DNA of 64,000 nucleotides from Sulfitobacter sp. LCG007 (GTDB lineage: Bacteria; Pseudomonadota; Alphaproteobacteria; Rhodobacterales; Rhodobacteraceae), in the NCBI RefSeq assembly GCF_040801785.1, contig NZ_CP161805.1, positions 1,302,001 to 1,366,000 on the forward strand, in the 5' to 3' direction. Of the stretch, positions 55,690 through 64,000 are shown piece by piece. A program made the position numbers and the translations under genes. Numbering within the stretch: the first letter of the stretch is position 1; the number at the start of each line of letters is the position of its first letter. The notes beneath the pieces are model-generated. The model worked only from the letters and a program-made list of their open reading frames with translations. It was not told the origin of the DNA and searched no databases.

Positions 55690-55709
55690 GCGCCCGGGTC
55701 GTCGGGCGC
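55690..55709. terminator. Hairpin between scpB and the DUF305 gene
   Basis: GCGCCCG-GGTCGT-CGGGCGC, a perfect 7-bp stem between convergent genes. There is no T tract, so factor-dependent or weak termination is possible. Confidence 0.5.
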
Positions 55710-55720
55710 AGTGCCGGAGC

Positions 55721-56188
55721 TCAGTCGGGAACCGTCTCGAGCCACCGGGTCATCTGGTCGATCTCGCCCGCCTGTGTCGCGATGATATTCGCGGCGAGGG
55801 TCCGCATCTGCGCGTCGCGACCGTGTTCGAGCAGAACCCCGGCCATGTCGATCGCGGCCTGATGATGGGCGATCATCCCGCAGGCGAAGGCGATGTCGGG
55901 ATCCTCCTGCATCATGCCTTCATGCATTGCATGCATGGTCACGACCATCTTTTCCATGTTCTGCCGCACATGATCGGGCATCGCGCCGTCCGCGCCATGC
56001 ATCGCATGGTCGCCGGTGGCGGTGTCGGCTGACTGCCCGGATGAGGCACCCGCCGCGGATTCCTGCACCTCTGTCGCCACGCCGCATCTTTCGGGCAGCG
56101 CGAAAGGCGTCTGGGCTTCAAGGACGGCGGGGACGGCGAGCGCGAACAGGGCGTGGAGACCGGCGGCGAGTGGCGTGGCGAGCTTCAT
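55721..56188 (-). CDS. Exported DUF305 protein
   Basis: 155 residues from the ATG at 56188 with GGAGG upstream. Signal peptide to about residue 25, a Thr/Ala-rich linker, then a Met/His-rich DUF305 helix pair: MVVTMHAMHEGMMQEDPDIAFACGMIAHHQAAIDMAGVLL, in pieces, with the HH motif. DUF305 proteins are ferritin-like in fold, and some are copper-related. A periplasmic metal-binding role is inferred. Confidence 0.88.
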   Translation of the reverse strand: MKLATPLAAGLHALFALAVPAVLEAQTPFALPERCGVATEVQESAAGASSGQSADTATGDHAMHGADGAMPDHVRQNMEKMVVTMHAMHEGMMQEDPDIAFACGMIAHHQAAIDMAGVLLEHGRDAQMRTLAANIIATQAGEIDQMTRWLETVPD

Positions 56189-56307
56189 GGCTTCGACCTC
56201 CTTGGGCGGATGGAATTTCATGCGGATCGCCGATGCGATCGCCCCCCATCCTTACGCAGGTCCAGCCGCGCTGGCATGACACGATTGCGTAATCCTGACC
56301 CGCCTCT

Positions 56308-57384
56308 TCAGGCGGCGGCGAAATGCTTGGAAAGCTTCAGGCCCTGTCCCTGGTAGTTCGACGCGATGCCCGCGCCGTAAAGCTGGGTCGGCACCTCGGC
56401 CATGCGTTCATAGACAAGCCGTCCGACGACCTGACCGTGCTCGAGCACGAAAGGTGCTTCGTGACAGCGGACTTCGAGCACCCCGCGCGATCCCGCGCCG
56501 CCCGCCGCCGCATGGCCGAAACCCGGGTCGAAGAAGCCCGCGTAATGCACCCGGAACTCGCCGACCATGGCGAGATAGGGGGCCATCTCGGCGGCGTATT
56601 CGGGGGGAATCGTCACCGACTCGCGGCTCACGAGAATGTAGAAGGCGCCGGGATCGAGGATGATCTGTCCGGTGTCACTGTGGACCTCTTCCCAGAAGTC
56701 GCGCGGCGCATATCGCCCGATCTGGTCGAGGTCGATAACGCCGGTGTGCGGTTTCGCCCGGTAGCCCACCAGCGTGGTCCGGGCAAGGCGCAGATCCACC
56801 GAAAAGCCCAGACCATCTCCGATCACAGCCTCGCGGTCTACCAGCGGTGATTGCGCATGCAGCGCCGCCAGTTCCCCGTCGTCGAGCACCGCCTGACCGC
56901 GCCGGAACCGGATCTGGTTCAGCCGCATGCCGGGGCGCACGAGCACCGAGAACGAGCGCGGGCAGATCTCGGCGTAAAGCGGGCCCTGGTAGCCCGGTAC
57001 GATGCGGTCGAATTCGGTGCCCCCATCGGTGATCGTCCGGGTGAGAAGGTCGAGCCGGCCCGTCGAGCTTTTCGCATTGGCCACTGCCTGAACGTCGCGG
57101 GGCAGGTTCAGAGCTTCGGCCAGAGGCACGACGTAGACGCAGCCCTTCTCGAGAACGGCGCCGTTTGTCAGGTCGATCGCATGCATGCCGAATTCGTCAA
57201 GGCGCTCGGCGACGGTCCTGCCGCTTCCGGCGAGAAACGACGCGCGGACGCGGTAGGCGGTGCTGCCCAGACGCAGGTCAAGGCTGGCGGGCTGGATCTG
57301 GGCCGGGATGACGTCGGGTTGGGCCCGGATCGCGCCCTCCGCGATCATCGCCGCGATTGCCTGGTTGGGAAGAACGCCGCTCAT
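56308..57384 (-). CDS. dcd: 2'-deoxycytidine 5'-triphosphate deaminase (double-domain)
   Basis: 358 residues, about twice the single-domain Dcd. Both halves look like dCTP deaminase/dUTPase folds: QPASLDLRLGSTAYRVR, VANAKSSTGRLDLLTRTITDGG (two parts), and the second half with DPGAFYILVSRESVTIPPE and FFDPGFGHAAAGGAGS. It makes dUTP from dCTP for dTMP synthesis. The long form is common in alphaproteobacteria. Confidence 0.9.
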   Translation of the reverse strand: MSGVLPNQAIAAMIAEGAIRAQPDVIPAQIQPASLDLRLGSTAYRVRASFLAGSGRTVAERLDEFGMHAIDLTNGAVLEKGCVYVVPLAEALNLPRDVQAVANAKSSTGRLDLLTRTITDGGTEFDRIVPGYQGPLYAEICPRSFSVLVRPGMRLNQIRFRRGQAVLDDGELAALHAQSPLVDREAVIGDGLGFSVDLRLARTTLVGYRAKPHTGVIDLDQIGRYAPRDFWEEVHSDTGQIILDPGAFYILVSRESVTIPPEYAAEMAPYLAMVGEFRVHYAGFFDPGFGHAAAGGAGSRGVLEVRCHEAPFVLEHGQVVGRLVYERMAEVPTQLYGAGIASNYQGQGLKLSKHFAAA

Positions 57385-57450
57385 CTGCCTGCTCCTGAGA
57401 TGCGGACGCCCGCGGCCTCGCGGCGCGGGCGTTCCACAGCTTGCGGAAAG

Positions 57451-57527
57451 TGGTCGGGCTAGCAGGACTTGAACCTGCGACCTTCCGTCCCCCAGACGGA
57501 CGCGCTACCAGGCTGCGCCATAGCCCG
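57451..57527 (-). tRNA. tRNA-Pro (anticodon GGG)
   Basis: 77 bases including encoded CCA, on the minus strand. Acceptor stem CGGGCTA/TAGCCCG, anticodon stem-loop TCCGT-CTGGGGG-ACGGA with anticodon GGG, and T-arm GGTTCAAGTCC. Confidence 0.97.
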
Positions 57528-57538
57528 ACGATGGCGGT

Positions 57539-57567
57539 TTCATAACCGATCTGGGCGCGGGGGCAAG
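57539..57567 (-). promoter_or_regulatory. Promoter of tRNA-Pro(GGG)
   Basis: On the minus strand, CTTGCC (57562-57567), 17-base spacer, TATGAA (57539-57544), with 11 bases to the tRNA. A good match to the Rhodobacteraceae CTTG-type housekeeping promoter. Confidence 0.65.
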
Positions 57568-57579
57568 GACGAATTGTCT

Positions 57580-58836
57580 TCAGGCCCCATGGTCGCCAGC
57601 GCCGTGATCCGCGCCGCTGCGAATTCTGTCGTTCAGCTCGGACAGACGGGCGAGCAGCGGGCGGAGCGCCTGTGACTGCGAACGTGTCAATCTGCGCGCA
57701 CCCTGCAAGGCGGACAGGGCCGACGCATTGGCCACGATATCTGCTTCGACGGGCAGTTCCCCGATGTCGACCACCCGCGGACGGGGGGCGGCAATTGCCG
57801 GTTCCGGCTCGATCTCAGGTTCCGGCACGAGCTCCGTATGGCCGGAAATGGCCTCGGCCTCAGAGGGCGATTCGGCGTCGGGCTGTGGTACTGTGACTGG
57901 ATGAGGCTCGTCCGGCACGGGCTCGCGGGGCGCCTGCGGCGCGTCGGGCGTTGCGGCTTCGGGTTCGGTGTCGGCTGGGACGGGCTCCGCCGCGGACGGC
58001 TCGACGGATGGGCGATGTCGCCGGAAGCTCGGCAGGACGACGGGTTCAGCAGCGGGATCGCTGTCCGGATCATCGGCAAAGATGTTCTCCCCATCGGATT
58101 GCGGGGCGGGATCGGGCTGCTCCGGTTCCTGCGCCCGGACGGGATCCGGCAGGTCCGGCGCGTCCTCGGCGGGAATGGACAGCTCGGGGAATTCCGGCTC
58201 GGTGTCGGCGTCTTCTGGCGGTGTGGGCAGATCGAGTTCCAGTGCGGGCGGCTCCGGCAGATCACCGAGTTCCGGCAACGCGTCCGCGCCCTCGGGTTCG
58301 GCTTCGGGCTCGACTTCGGGTTCCGTCGCGGTTTCGGACGGAGCGTCCGCCGGTTGCGCCTGATCGCTCTCGGGGGCGGGATCCGCCAGTGATGCGCCGT
58401 CATCGTCATCGGCGGGCGCGGACTTGTCCGCCGCCTCCGCCCGCGCGGAAGCGAGGTCGTCGAAGGACAGGACCACACCCTGAGCCGGTTCGGATGCTTC
58501 CGCGGCGATCCCCTCAGGATCGGCAGAAAGGCTGCCGTCAAGCACCGCGAGGGTCAGGTCATCGAGCGGCTGCGACAGGTCGGCGACATGGCTCATCCCA
58601 TGTTCGCGCAGGATCTTCTGGACGCCCTTGATCGTCAGCCCGTCCTCGTGGAGCAGCCGCCGGATGCCGCCCAGCAGCAGCATGTCGGAGGGGCGGTAGT
58701 AGCGCCGCCCGCCCGCGCGCTTCACCGGCTTGACCTGCGAGAACTTGCTTTCCCAGAACCGCAGGACATGCGCCTGAACGCCAAGCCAGTCCGCTACCTC
58801 GGAAATCGTTCGGAACGCGTCGGGCGATTTTGCCAT
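57580..58836 (-). CDS. MerR-family protein with long acidic tail
   Basis: 418 residues from the ATG at 58836. The MerR helix-turn-helix domain is at about 10-80: [20 protein letters not shown], then [32 protein letters not shown] in pieces. After that come about 300 residues of Asp/Glu/Pro/Ala-rich low-complexity sequence and a short C-terminal helical end ([19 protein letters not shown]). No metal-binding cysteines. The gene follows ihfA after 4 bases, a conserved alphaproteobacterial order. Its role is unknown. Confidence 0.88.
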   Translation of the reverse strand: MAKSPDAFRTISEVADWLGVQAHVLRFWESKFSQVKPVKRAGGRRYYRPSDMLLLGGIRRLLHEDGLTIKGVQKILREHGMSHVADLSQPLDDLTLAVLDGSLSADPEGIAAEASEPAQGVVLSFDDLASARAEAADKSAPADDDDGASLADPAPESDQAQPADAPSETATEPEVEPEAEPEGADALPELGDLPEPPALELDLPTPPEDADTEPEFPELSIPAEDAPDLPDPVRAQEPEQPDPAPQSDGENIFADDPDSDPAAEPVVLPSFRRHRPSVEPSAAEPVPADTEPEAATPDAPQAPREPVPDEPHPVTVPQPDAESPSEAEAISGHTELVPEPEIEPEPAIAAPRPRVVDIGELPVEADIVANASALSALQGARRLTRSQSQALRPLLARLSELNDRIRSGADHGAGDHGA

Positions 58837-58840
58837 CGGA

Positions 58841-59143
58841 TCAGGACTTGTTGCCCTCGGCCACACGGTCCTTCATGAGGTGCGAGGGTCGGAAGGTCAG
58901 CACACGGCGAGGGTTGATGGGAACCTCTTCGCCGGTCTTGGGATTGCGGCCCATCCGGGCGGACTTGCTGCGCACCGAAAACGTGCCGAACGACGAGATC
59001 TTCACCTGCTCGCCGCGCACCAGCGCGTCCGACATGTGTTCGAGAACCGACTCGACCAGCTGCGCGCTTTCGTTGCGCGACAGGCCCACCTCTCGGAACA
59101 CAGCTTCGCTGAGATCCATCCGGGTGAGTGTCTTTTCAGCCAT
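58841..59143 (-). CDS. ihfA: Integration host factor, alpha subunit
   Basis: 100 residues from the ATG at 59143 (an ATG two codons earlier is also possible). DNA-bending protein of the HU/IHF family: [22 protein letters not shown] with the beta-arm sequence [20 protein letters not shown]. It bends DNA at replication, recombination and promoter sites together with IhfB. Confidence 0.96.
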   Translation of the reverse strand: MAEKTLTRMDLSEAVFREVGLSRNESAQLVESVLEHMSDALVRGEQVKISSFGTFSVRSKSARMGRNPKTGEEVPINPRRVLTFRPSHLMKDRVAEGNKS

Positions 59144-59237
59144 TTCCATTCCCTCGTTTCCCGCCAAGATAGGTCCGAGGGTTTTTCCGAGTCAATATCA
59201 ATGGCTTGTAGGGCGCGGCTTTGGCGGCAAATCGCTG

Positions 59238-60209
59238 CTACCAGCGCAGCACCACCGCCCCCCAGGCAAGCCCGCCGCCGATGGCTTCGGTCACGATCAG
59301 GTGGCCGGGCCGGATCTGGCCTTTTCCATGCGCGACGGACAGAGCGAGGGGAATCGACGCCGCCGAGGTATTTCCGTGGTCCTGCACCGTCACCACCACA
59401 TGATCCATCGGGATACCCATCTTCTTCGCGGTGCCCTGGATGATGCGGATATTGGCCTGGTGCGGGACGACCCAGTCGACGTCGGCGGCAGTCACCCCGG
59501 CGCGTTCCATCGCCGTTTCAGCCGTGGCCGCCAGCTTTTCGACCGCGTGGCGGAAGACCTGGTTGCCCTGCATCCGTAGGTGCCCGGTCGTGCCCGTCGA
59601 AACGCCGCCGTCGACATAAAGCAGGTCACGGTGGCTGCCGTCGGAATTGAGGTCGAGCGCGAGGATACCCCTGTCGGCGCTGGTGCCCTGGCCCTCGCGG
59701 CCTTCGAGGATCACCGCGCCCGCGCCGTCGCCGAACAGGACGCATGTAGATCGGTCGGTCCAGTCCATGATGCGGCTGAAGGTCTCGGCGCCGATCACCA
59801 ACACCCTGTTGGCCTGTCCCGAGACGATCAGGGCATTGGCGTTGGAGAGCGCGAAAATGAAGCCGGCGCAAACCGCCTGAACGTCGAATGCGAACCCGCT
59901 CTTCATGCCGAGCGCGGCCTGCACCATCGTCGCGGCGGAAGGAAAGGTCAGATCCGCCGTCGAGGTCGCGACGATCACCGCATCGACCCCGTCCGCCTCG
60001 ATCCCGGCCATGGCCAGCGCGTTCTTCGCTGCCGCCGTGGCCATCTGCGAGGTCGTCTCGCCCTCGCCGGCGAAATGGCGGCGCTCGATACCGGACCGGC
60101 TGCGAATCCATTCATCCGTCGTGTCGAGTGTCGCCTCGAATTCACTGTTCGGGACGACGCGGGACGGCAGGTAATGGCCTACCCCGATGACGACGGCACG
60201 TTTGGTCAT
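59238..60209 (-). CDS. fabH: 3-Oxoacyl-[acyl-carrier-protein] synthase III
   Basis: 323 residues. It starts fatty-acid synthesis by condensing acetyl-CoA with malonyl-ACP. Active-site Cys in AVCAGFIFAL, His in VPHQANIRII and Asn in HGNTSAASIP. The start overlaps the plsX stop by 4 bases. Confidence 0.96.
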   Translation of the reverse strand: MTKRAVVIGVGHYLPSRVVPNSEFEATLDTTDEWIRSRSGIERRHFAGEGETTSQMATAAAKNALAMAGIEADGVDAVIVATSTADLTFPSAATMVQAALGMKSGFAFDVQAVCAGFIFALSNANALIVSGQANRVLVIGAETFSRIMDWTDRSTCVLFGDGAGAVILEGREGQGTSADRGILALDLNSDGSHRDLLYVDGGVSTGTTGHLRMQGNQVFRHAVEKLAATAETAMERAGVTAADVDWVVPHQANIRIIQGTAKKMGIPMDHVVVTVQDHGNTSAASIPLALSVAHGKGQIRPGHLIVTEAIGGGLAWGAVVLRW

Positions 60210-61279
60210 TGCGCCGCCTCCTCGGCCGGGAGTGCCGCGACGCGGGCGGCGAGCTTGTCGGTGAACTGGATATCGGCGAGCCGGGCAGCCAGCTTGATGG
60301 CGGCGGAGACGCCGGTGGGATCGGCCGAGCCGTGCGACTTGACCACCGTACCGTTCAGACCGAGGAAAACGCCGCCATTGACGCGGCGCGGGTCTATGCG
60401 CCGCTTGAGGCGCTGAAGCGAGGTATAGGCAAGCAGCGACGCGGCGCGGGAGAGGACGGAATACCTGAAGGCCTCGCGCAGCGAATTGCCGATCAGGTTC
60501 GCGGTGCCTTCGCCCGTCTTGATCGCCACATTGCCGGTGAAACCGTCGGTCACGATGACGTCGCAGACGTCGCCTCCGATATCGCCGCCCTCGACGAAAC
60601 CTACGAAATCGAAACCCGCCGCCTCGTGCTGGAGGCGAATCAGGTCATAGGCTTCCTTCAGTTCGGGCCGGCCCTTGTGTTCCTCGGTGCCGACGTTCAG
60701 GAGGCCGACGCGGGGACGATCGAGGTCAAGGCCGTTGCGGGCGTAGGACATGCCCATGAGCGCGAAGCGCAGCAGGTCCTCGGCATCGGCGCGGACATCG
60801 GCACCCACGTCGAGCATCACATTGAAACCCTGCGGATTGGAGGACGGGTAGAGCACGGCAATGGCCGGGCGATTGACGCCGGGCAGCTTCTTGAGCCGGA
60901 TCATCGACAGGGCCATGAGCGCACCCGTGTTGCCGCAGGAGACGGCCACCGAGGCCTCGCCTGCGCGCACCGATTCGATGGCGGACCACATCGACGTGTC
61001 CTTGCCGGTACGCACGACCTGGCTGGGCTTGTCCTCCATCTTCACGACGCCCGTGGCGTCGCGGAAGGTGCAGCGGCCCGAAAGCGCCTTTCGCTTCGAG
61101 GCGAGTGCCTCCAGCTCGGCGCGCGGTCCGTGCAGGATGAAGGAAATATCCGGGTTGATCTCGGCTGACCGGTCGCAGCCGGCGATGACGGCGGACGGCC
61201 CCTTATCACCGCCCATCGCGTCGACCGAGATGATGGTCCGCCTTGGCGTGCCACGAGTATGATCGATCTGCGCCGTCAT
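60206..61279 (-). CDS. plsX: Phosphate acyltransferase PlsX
   Basis: 357 residues from the ATG at 61279. It makes acyl-phosphate from acyl-ACP for phospholipid synthesis. ISVDAMGGDKGP, VSCGNTGALMALSMI, GVNRPAIAVLYPS, VGLLNVGTEEHKG and DGFTGNVAIKTGEG are the family motifs. Between rpmF and fabH, the usual bacterial order. Confidence 0.96.
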   Translation of the reverse strand: MTAQIDHTRGTPRRTIISVDAMGGDKGPSAVIAGCDRSAEINPDISFILHGPRAELEALASKRKALSGRCTFRDATGVVKMEDKPSQVVRTGKDTSMWSAIESVRAGEASVAVSCGNTGALMALSMIRLKKLPGVNRPAIAVLYPSSNPQGFNVMLDVGADVRADAEDLLRFALMGMSYARNGLDLDRPRVGLLNVGTEEHKGRPELKEAYDLIRLQHEAAGFDFVGFVEGGDIGGDVCDVIVTDGFTGNVAIKTGEGTANLIGNSLREAFRYSVLSRAASLLAYTSLQRLKRRIDPRRVNGGVFLGLNGTVVKSHGSADPTGVSAAIKLAARLADIQFTDKLAARVAALPAEEAAQ

Positions 61280-61320
61280 GTCAGAGACCGCCCTCGTACC
61301 CCGCCCGGAACCGGAAGCTG

Positions 61321-61527
61321 TCAGGCCGCGTCGTCTTCCAGATCGATCTCTTCGGTCAGCGCAACGACTTCCTTGTCGTCGTAATGGCCGCAGGATGCAC
61401 AGACGTGATGCGGGCGCTTCAGCTCGCCGCAGTTCGGACATTCGTTCGGGTTCGCCGCGACCAGCGAATCATGCGCGCGGCGATTGTTGCGGCGCGACTT
61501 GGAAACCTTGTTCTGCTGAACAGCCAT
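61321..61527 (-). CDS. rpmF: 50S ribosomal protein L32
   Basis: 68 residues from the ATG at 61527: [20 protein letters not shown], then the zinc-ribbon-like [20 protein letters not shown]. The first gene of the rpmF-plsX-fabH-ihfA-merR run. Its leader contains a GGATGCA-TGC-TGCATCC hairpin (61561-61577). Confidence 0.97.
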   Translation of the reverse strand: MAVQQNKVSKSRRNNRRAHDSLVAANPNECPNCGELKRPHHVCASCGHYDDKEVVALTEEIDLEDDAA

Positions 61528-61674
61528 GATCTTGGGCCTTCTGTGGTTCGGGGCCGGTCCGGATGCATGCTGCATCCAAGGGCCGCGGCCATGTTTCTGG
61601 TGCTCCGGTAAGGGCGTGACGTGCGTGTAGGCCTTGACCCGCGCCTTGTCCAACCCTTTCGCGATGAGCCGCGC

Positions 61675-61703
61675 AAAATAGCCCGATTGCGCGCGGGCGC
61701 AAG
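61675..61703 (-). promoter_or_regulatory. Promoter of rpmF operon
   Basis: On the minus strand, CTTGCG (61698-61703), 17-base spacer, TATTTT (61675-61680). It gives an untranslated leader of about 140 bases before rpmF. Confidence 0.6.
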
Positions 61704-61771
61704 TGGTCAATTGACCGGACGTCCGCATCGTTGCGTAACGGGCTCTCTAAGCGCCTCGTGTCGCGGCGACG

Positions 61772-62332
61772 CTACTCCTTGTCGGCATCGCCCTGCAACC
61801 GGTCCCTGAGCGACGCCAGACCGGCGAAGGGACGCGCGTCCTCGTCGCGCATGGCCTGCACGCCCTCCTCGGCGAAGACCGCCTCGCCCAGTTCGGCGCC
61901 GGGCGCGCGCGGGTAGAGCGGCAGGGCCAGAACCAGCGCCTCGACCATCACTTCGGCGGGGTCGATCCAGCGCCCGAGCGGTTCGGCGTCCGCGTCCTCC
62001 GGCATTTCGGCCTCGAGATCCTCGGGTTCGGCGTAGTCGTGCTGGAACAGTCGGACAACCGGCTGATCGATCCGCGTCGTGACCGGCTCGAGCGTCACGC
62101 CGCAGGGCTGGATCACGGTCGCGCCGAGCGTGGCCTCAAGACGCCAGTCCTTCTGGCCCACGCTGCGAATCCCGCCCCGGAAGGCAAGCTTGCGCAGATC
62201 CAGGATGCCGAGTTCGTCGGCGATCCGCTTCTGCTCAGCGGCATCGGGGGTCAGGGAAAATTCGTTCGGGCCGGTCTGCGACAGGTCGGCGACACGAAAT
62301 GCGGTGGGAGAGGGCGCGTAAGCTGACATCAT
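61772..62332 (-). CDS. DUF177 (YceD-like) protein
   Basis: 186 residues; two adjacent ATGs (62332 and 62329). A DUF177 protein commonly encoded before rpmF, thought to act in 23S rRNA or ribosome metabolism. QPCGVTLEPVTTRIDQPVVRLF in two parts carries the usual central Cys. A Glu/Asp-rich middle. Separated from rpmF by 244 bases. Confidence 0.9.
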   Translation of the reverse strand: MMSAYAPSPTAFRVADLSQTGPNEFSLTPDAAEQKRIADELGILDLRKLAFRGGIRSVGQKDWRLEATLGATVIQPCGVTLEPVTTRIDQPVVRLFQHDYAEPEDLEAEMPEDADAEPLGRWIDPAEVMVEALVLALPLYPRAPGAELGEAVFAEEGVQAMRDEDARPFAGLASLRDRLQGDADKE

Positions 62333-62412
62333 CTATGCTTTCGTTTCTTGAACGAGGACCACGGCATGGTGTAAGCGGATTAAGAGTTACACGGCCCGAG
62401 GGCAAGGACGAC

Positions 62413-62892
62413 ATGACGAGCACCGAGTCTCCAGGGCCCGCTACGCGCAGGGCAGTGCCCGCGGCTGCGGCCCTCGCGCTGCTGGTGGGACTGGGCGCGT
62501 GTCAGGCGCAATACCGCAATCACGGCTACATTCCGCCGGAGTCCGAATTGCAACGCATCGTGGTTGGCAGGGATACGCGCGCCTCGGTCGAAGAGACGCT
62601 GGGTTCGACGGGCGCCGGATCGGTCGCGGATGACCGGGGCATCTATTACGTGCGCAGCAGGATGCGGGACTATGCCTCCTTCGCGCCCGAAGTGGTCGAC
62701 CGCGAGGTGGTCGCGATCAGCTTCGACAGCGCCGGTGTCGTCAGCAACGTCGAGCGCTTCGGCATCGAACGTGGCCGCGCCGTGCCGCTGTCGCGTCGCG
62801 TCACCAGTTCCCCCAGCGACAACAACGGCTTCCTCAGGCAGCTGCTCGGCAATCTCGGAAACTTCAGTCCCGCAGGATTGTCTTCGGAGTAG
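62413..62892 (+). CDS. bamE: Outer-membrane assembly lipoprotein BamE
   Basis: 159 residues from the ATG at 62413. Signal peptide with lipobox LGAC (Cys30), then a BamE/SmpA domain: HGYIPPESELQRIVVGRDTR, in two parts, and EETLGSTGAGS followed by YYVRSRM. A subunit of the BAM complex that inserts outer-membrane proteins. Divergent from the DUF177 gene. Confidence 0.92.
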   Translation: MTSTESPGPATRRAVPAAAALALLVGLGACQAQYRNHGYIPPESELQRIVVGRDTRASVEETLGSTGAGSVADDRGIYYVRSRMRDYASFAPEVVDREVVAISFDSAGVVSNVERFGIERGRAVPLSRRVTSSPSDNNGFLRQLLGNLGNFSPAGLSSE

Positions 62893-62900
62893 GCTCCAGC

Positions 62901-63692
62901 ATGTGCGCCGCGCAAGACCCCGGGAAAGTCGGCGCGACTGCGGTTCCATCGGGACCGGCTGATCTTCGGATGCTGGTGGAAAAGGGCCGCTACGGCGCGC
63001 GTCTGGCCCGGGACACAGGCGATGTCGATCGTGCCCAGGCGCTGCGGGCCCGGCGTTTCGGGACGCAGACGGACCGCGACTGCGACGACCTTGATGCCCG
63101 CTGCGATCATGTGCTGATCGAGGAACGCGCGACCGGTGCGCTGGCCGGCTGCTTTCGCGTCCTGTACCTGTCGCGGAACCGAATCGGCTCGAGCTATTCC
63201 GCGCGCTTCTACGGATTGGGACGCCTGGGTGATTTCGCCGGTCCGATGCTCGAGATCGGGCGTTTCTGCCTCGATCCCGCCTGGCGCGATGCCGATATCC
63301 TGCGGGTCGCCTGGGCCGCGATCACCTGCCTTGTCGATCGAGGCAGGGTCACTCTGCTGATGGGCTGCTCGTCGTTCAGCGGGACCGATCCGAAGCCCTA
63401 CCGGCACTGCTTCGCGCTTCTGAGGGCGCGCTATCTGGCGCCGTCGCGCTGGCAGCCCGAGATCGCGGCCCCTGAAATTCACCCTTACGCGCGCGATATC
63501 GCGGACCCGCCGGACCTGAAGCTCGCCCTGCGGCAGATGCCGCCGCTCTTGCGCAGCTACATCGCCATGGGTGGCTGGGTCAGTGATCACGCGGTCATCG
63601 ACCGGGAGATGAACACATTGCATGTGTTCACCGGCGTCGAGATCGCCGCCATTCCGCTGGCGCGCAGGCGGCTGCTGCGCGCGCTCGCCTGA
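62901..63692 (+). CDS. olsB: L-Ornithine N(alpha)-acyltransferase
   Basis: 263 residues. GNAT-like acyltransferase of the OlsB/hemolysin group: YGARLARDTGDVDRAQALR, CDDLDARCDHVLIEE, LEIGRFCLDPAWRD and LMGCSSFSGTDP. It makes lyso-ornithine lipid in ornithine lipid synthesis. The partner OlsA gene is not in the window. It starts 8 bases after bamE. Confidence 0.92.
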   Translation: MCAAQDPGKVGATAVPSGPADLRMLVEKGRYGARLARDTGDVDRAQALRARRFGTQTDRDCDDLDARCDHVLIEERATGALAGCFRVLYLSRNRIGSSYSARFYGLGRLGDFAGPMLEIGRFCLDPAWRDADILRVAWAAITCLVDRGRVTLLMGCSSFSGTDPKPYRHCFALLRARYLAPSRWQPEIAAPEIHPYARDIADPPDLKLALRQMPPLLRSYIAMGGWVSDHAVIDREMNTLHVFTGVEIAAIPLARRRLLRALA

Positions 63693-63749
63693 GACGCGCG
63701 CCGATTGCGCCCCGTTGACGCCGGAGGCCGCTCGGCATAGCTGGCGTGC

Positions 63750-64000
63750 ATGGCCCGTGCACCCCTCCTTCAGCTATCATCCATCTCCCTCACCTTCGGC
63801 GGCAATCCCGTCTTCGACGACCTGTCGCTTGTCGTGCAGCCCGGCGACCGCGTCGCGCTTGTGGGGCGCAACGGGTCGGGCAAGTCGACGCTGATGAAGG
63901 TCATGGCCGGAATGGTCGAACCCGACCGGGGCGAGGTCGTCATCGGCCCCGGCGCGGGTGTGGGCTATATGGAGCAGGATCCGGACCTGTCCGGCTTCGA
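63750..64000 (+). CDS. ABC-F family ATPase, N-terminal fragment
   Basis: 83 residues are visible before the window ends. The first nucleotide-binding domain starts LLQLSSISLTFGGNPVFDDL and has the Walker A motif GRNGSGKST. The pattern GYMEQDPDLSGF fits the Uup/ABC-F soluble duplicated ATPases that act on ribosomes. The type cannot be settled without the rest. Confidence 0.85.
   Translation, partial: MARAPLLQLSSISLTFGGNPVFDDLSLVVQPGDRVALVGRNGSGKSTLMKVMAGMVEPDRGEVVIGPGAGVGYMEQDPDLSGF

Overview
The window is GC-rich core-chromosome sequence (I estimate mid-60s % GC by eye) from an alphaproteobacterium of the Rhodobacteraceae/Roseobacter type. The pointers are gene content and order: trpE / yibQ-like / trpG-trpD-trpC / moaC-moeA-lexA, dgt-argS-SPOR-nagZ-scpA-scpB, rpmF-plsX-fabH-ihfA-merR, a B12-dependent ribonucleotide reductase (NrdJ), OlsB, a GTTC-N7-GTTC LexA box and a TTAA-N7-TTAA CtrA-type box. 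No transposase, integrase or CRISPR array was seen. Nearly all of it is housekeeping; the interest lies in small ORFs, leaders, repeats and a few odd genes.

Layout. 1-4.7 kb: end of argC, then cytochrome c maturation genes ccmE, ccmF and ccmH, with an eroded muramidase/holin-like pair between ccmE and ccmF. 4.8-6.1 kb: a PaaG-like hydratase whose 3' end lies in an exact 244-bp tandem duplication, and a small unknown gene. 6.4-11.3 kb: gltA, gltX, comEC. 11.3-17 kb (minus): trpG-trpD-ung-trpC-moaC-moeA-lexA. 17-22.1 kb: yibQ-like gene, trpE, ppiD-like chaperone. 22-26.9 kb: aminotransferase, gpt, fabI, pdxH, a double cold-shock-domain protein, a DUF192 protein. 26.9-32 kb: tRNA-Pro(TGG), a long structured leader and nrdJ, a 47-residue conserved-looking small protein and a cluster of hairpins. 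32-37.5 kb: GST, DUF1428, MarR, an MttB-like methyltransferase, an outer-membrane beta-barrel protein, an aminotransferase. 37.5-46.8 kb: a polycysteine leader peptide ahead of cysS, cimA, an NDUFAF6-like protein, MFS transporter, AlkA-like glycosylase, esterase, ABM and VOC proteins, HNH nuclease, exonuclease III. 46.8-48.6 kb: a two-gene locus of unknown function (a 95-residue protein with 20-residue LFTTSCGP repeats, and a 348-residue partner) behind a CtrA-type site. 48.6-55.7 kb: erpA-like, then dgt to scpB. 55.7-64 kb: DUF305, dCTP deaminase, tRNA-Pro(GGG), merR-ihfA-fabH-plsX, rpmF, DUF177, bamE, olsB and the start of an ABC-F ATPase.

The best candidates for something undescribed are the repeat-peptide locus at 47199-48564 and the Cys-Cys-Cys leader peptide of cysS, which appears to be leaderless and is followed by two mutually exclusive stems over the cysS ribosome-binding site. 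Other points of note are the 244-bp duplication, the decaying lysis pair in the ccm cluster, the nrdJ leader, and the hairpin and palindrome families.
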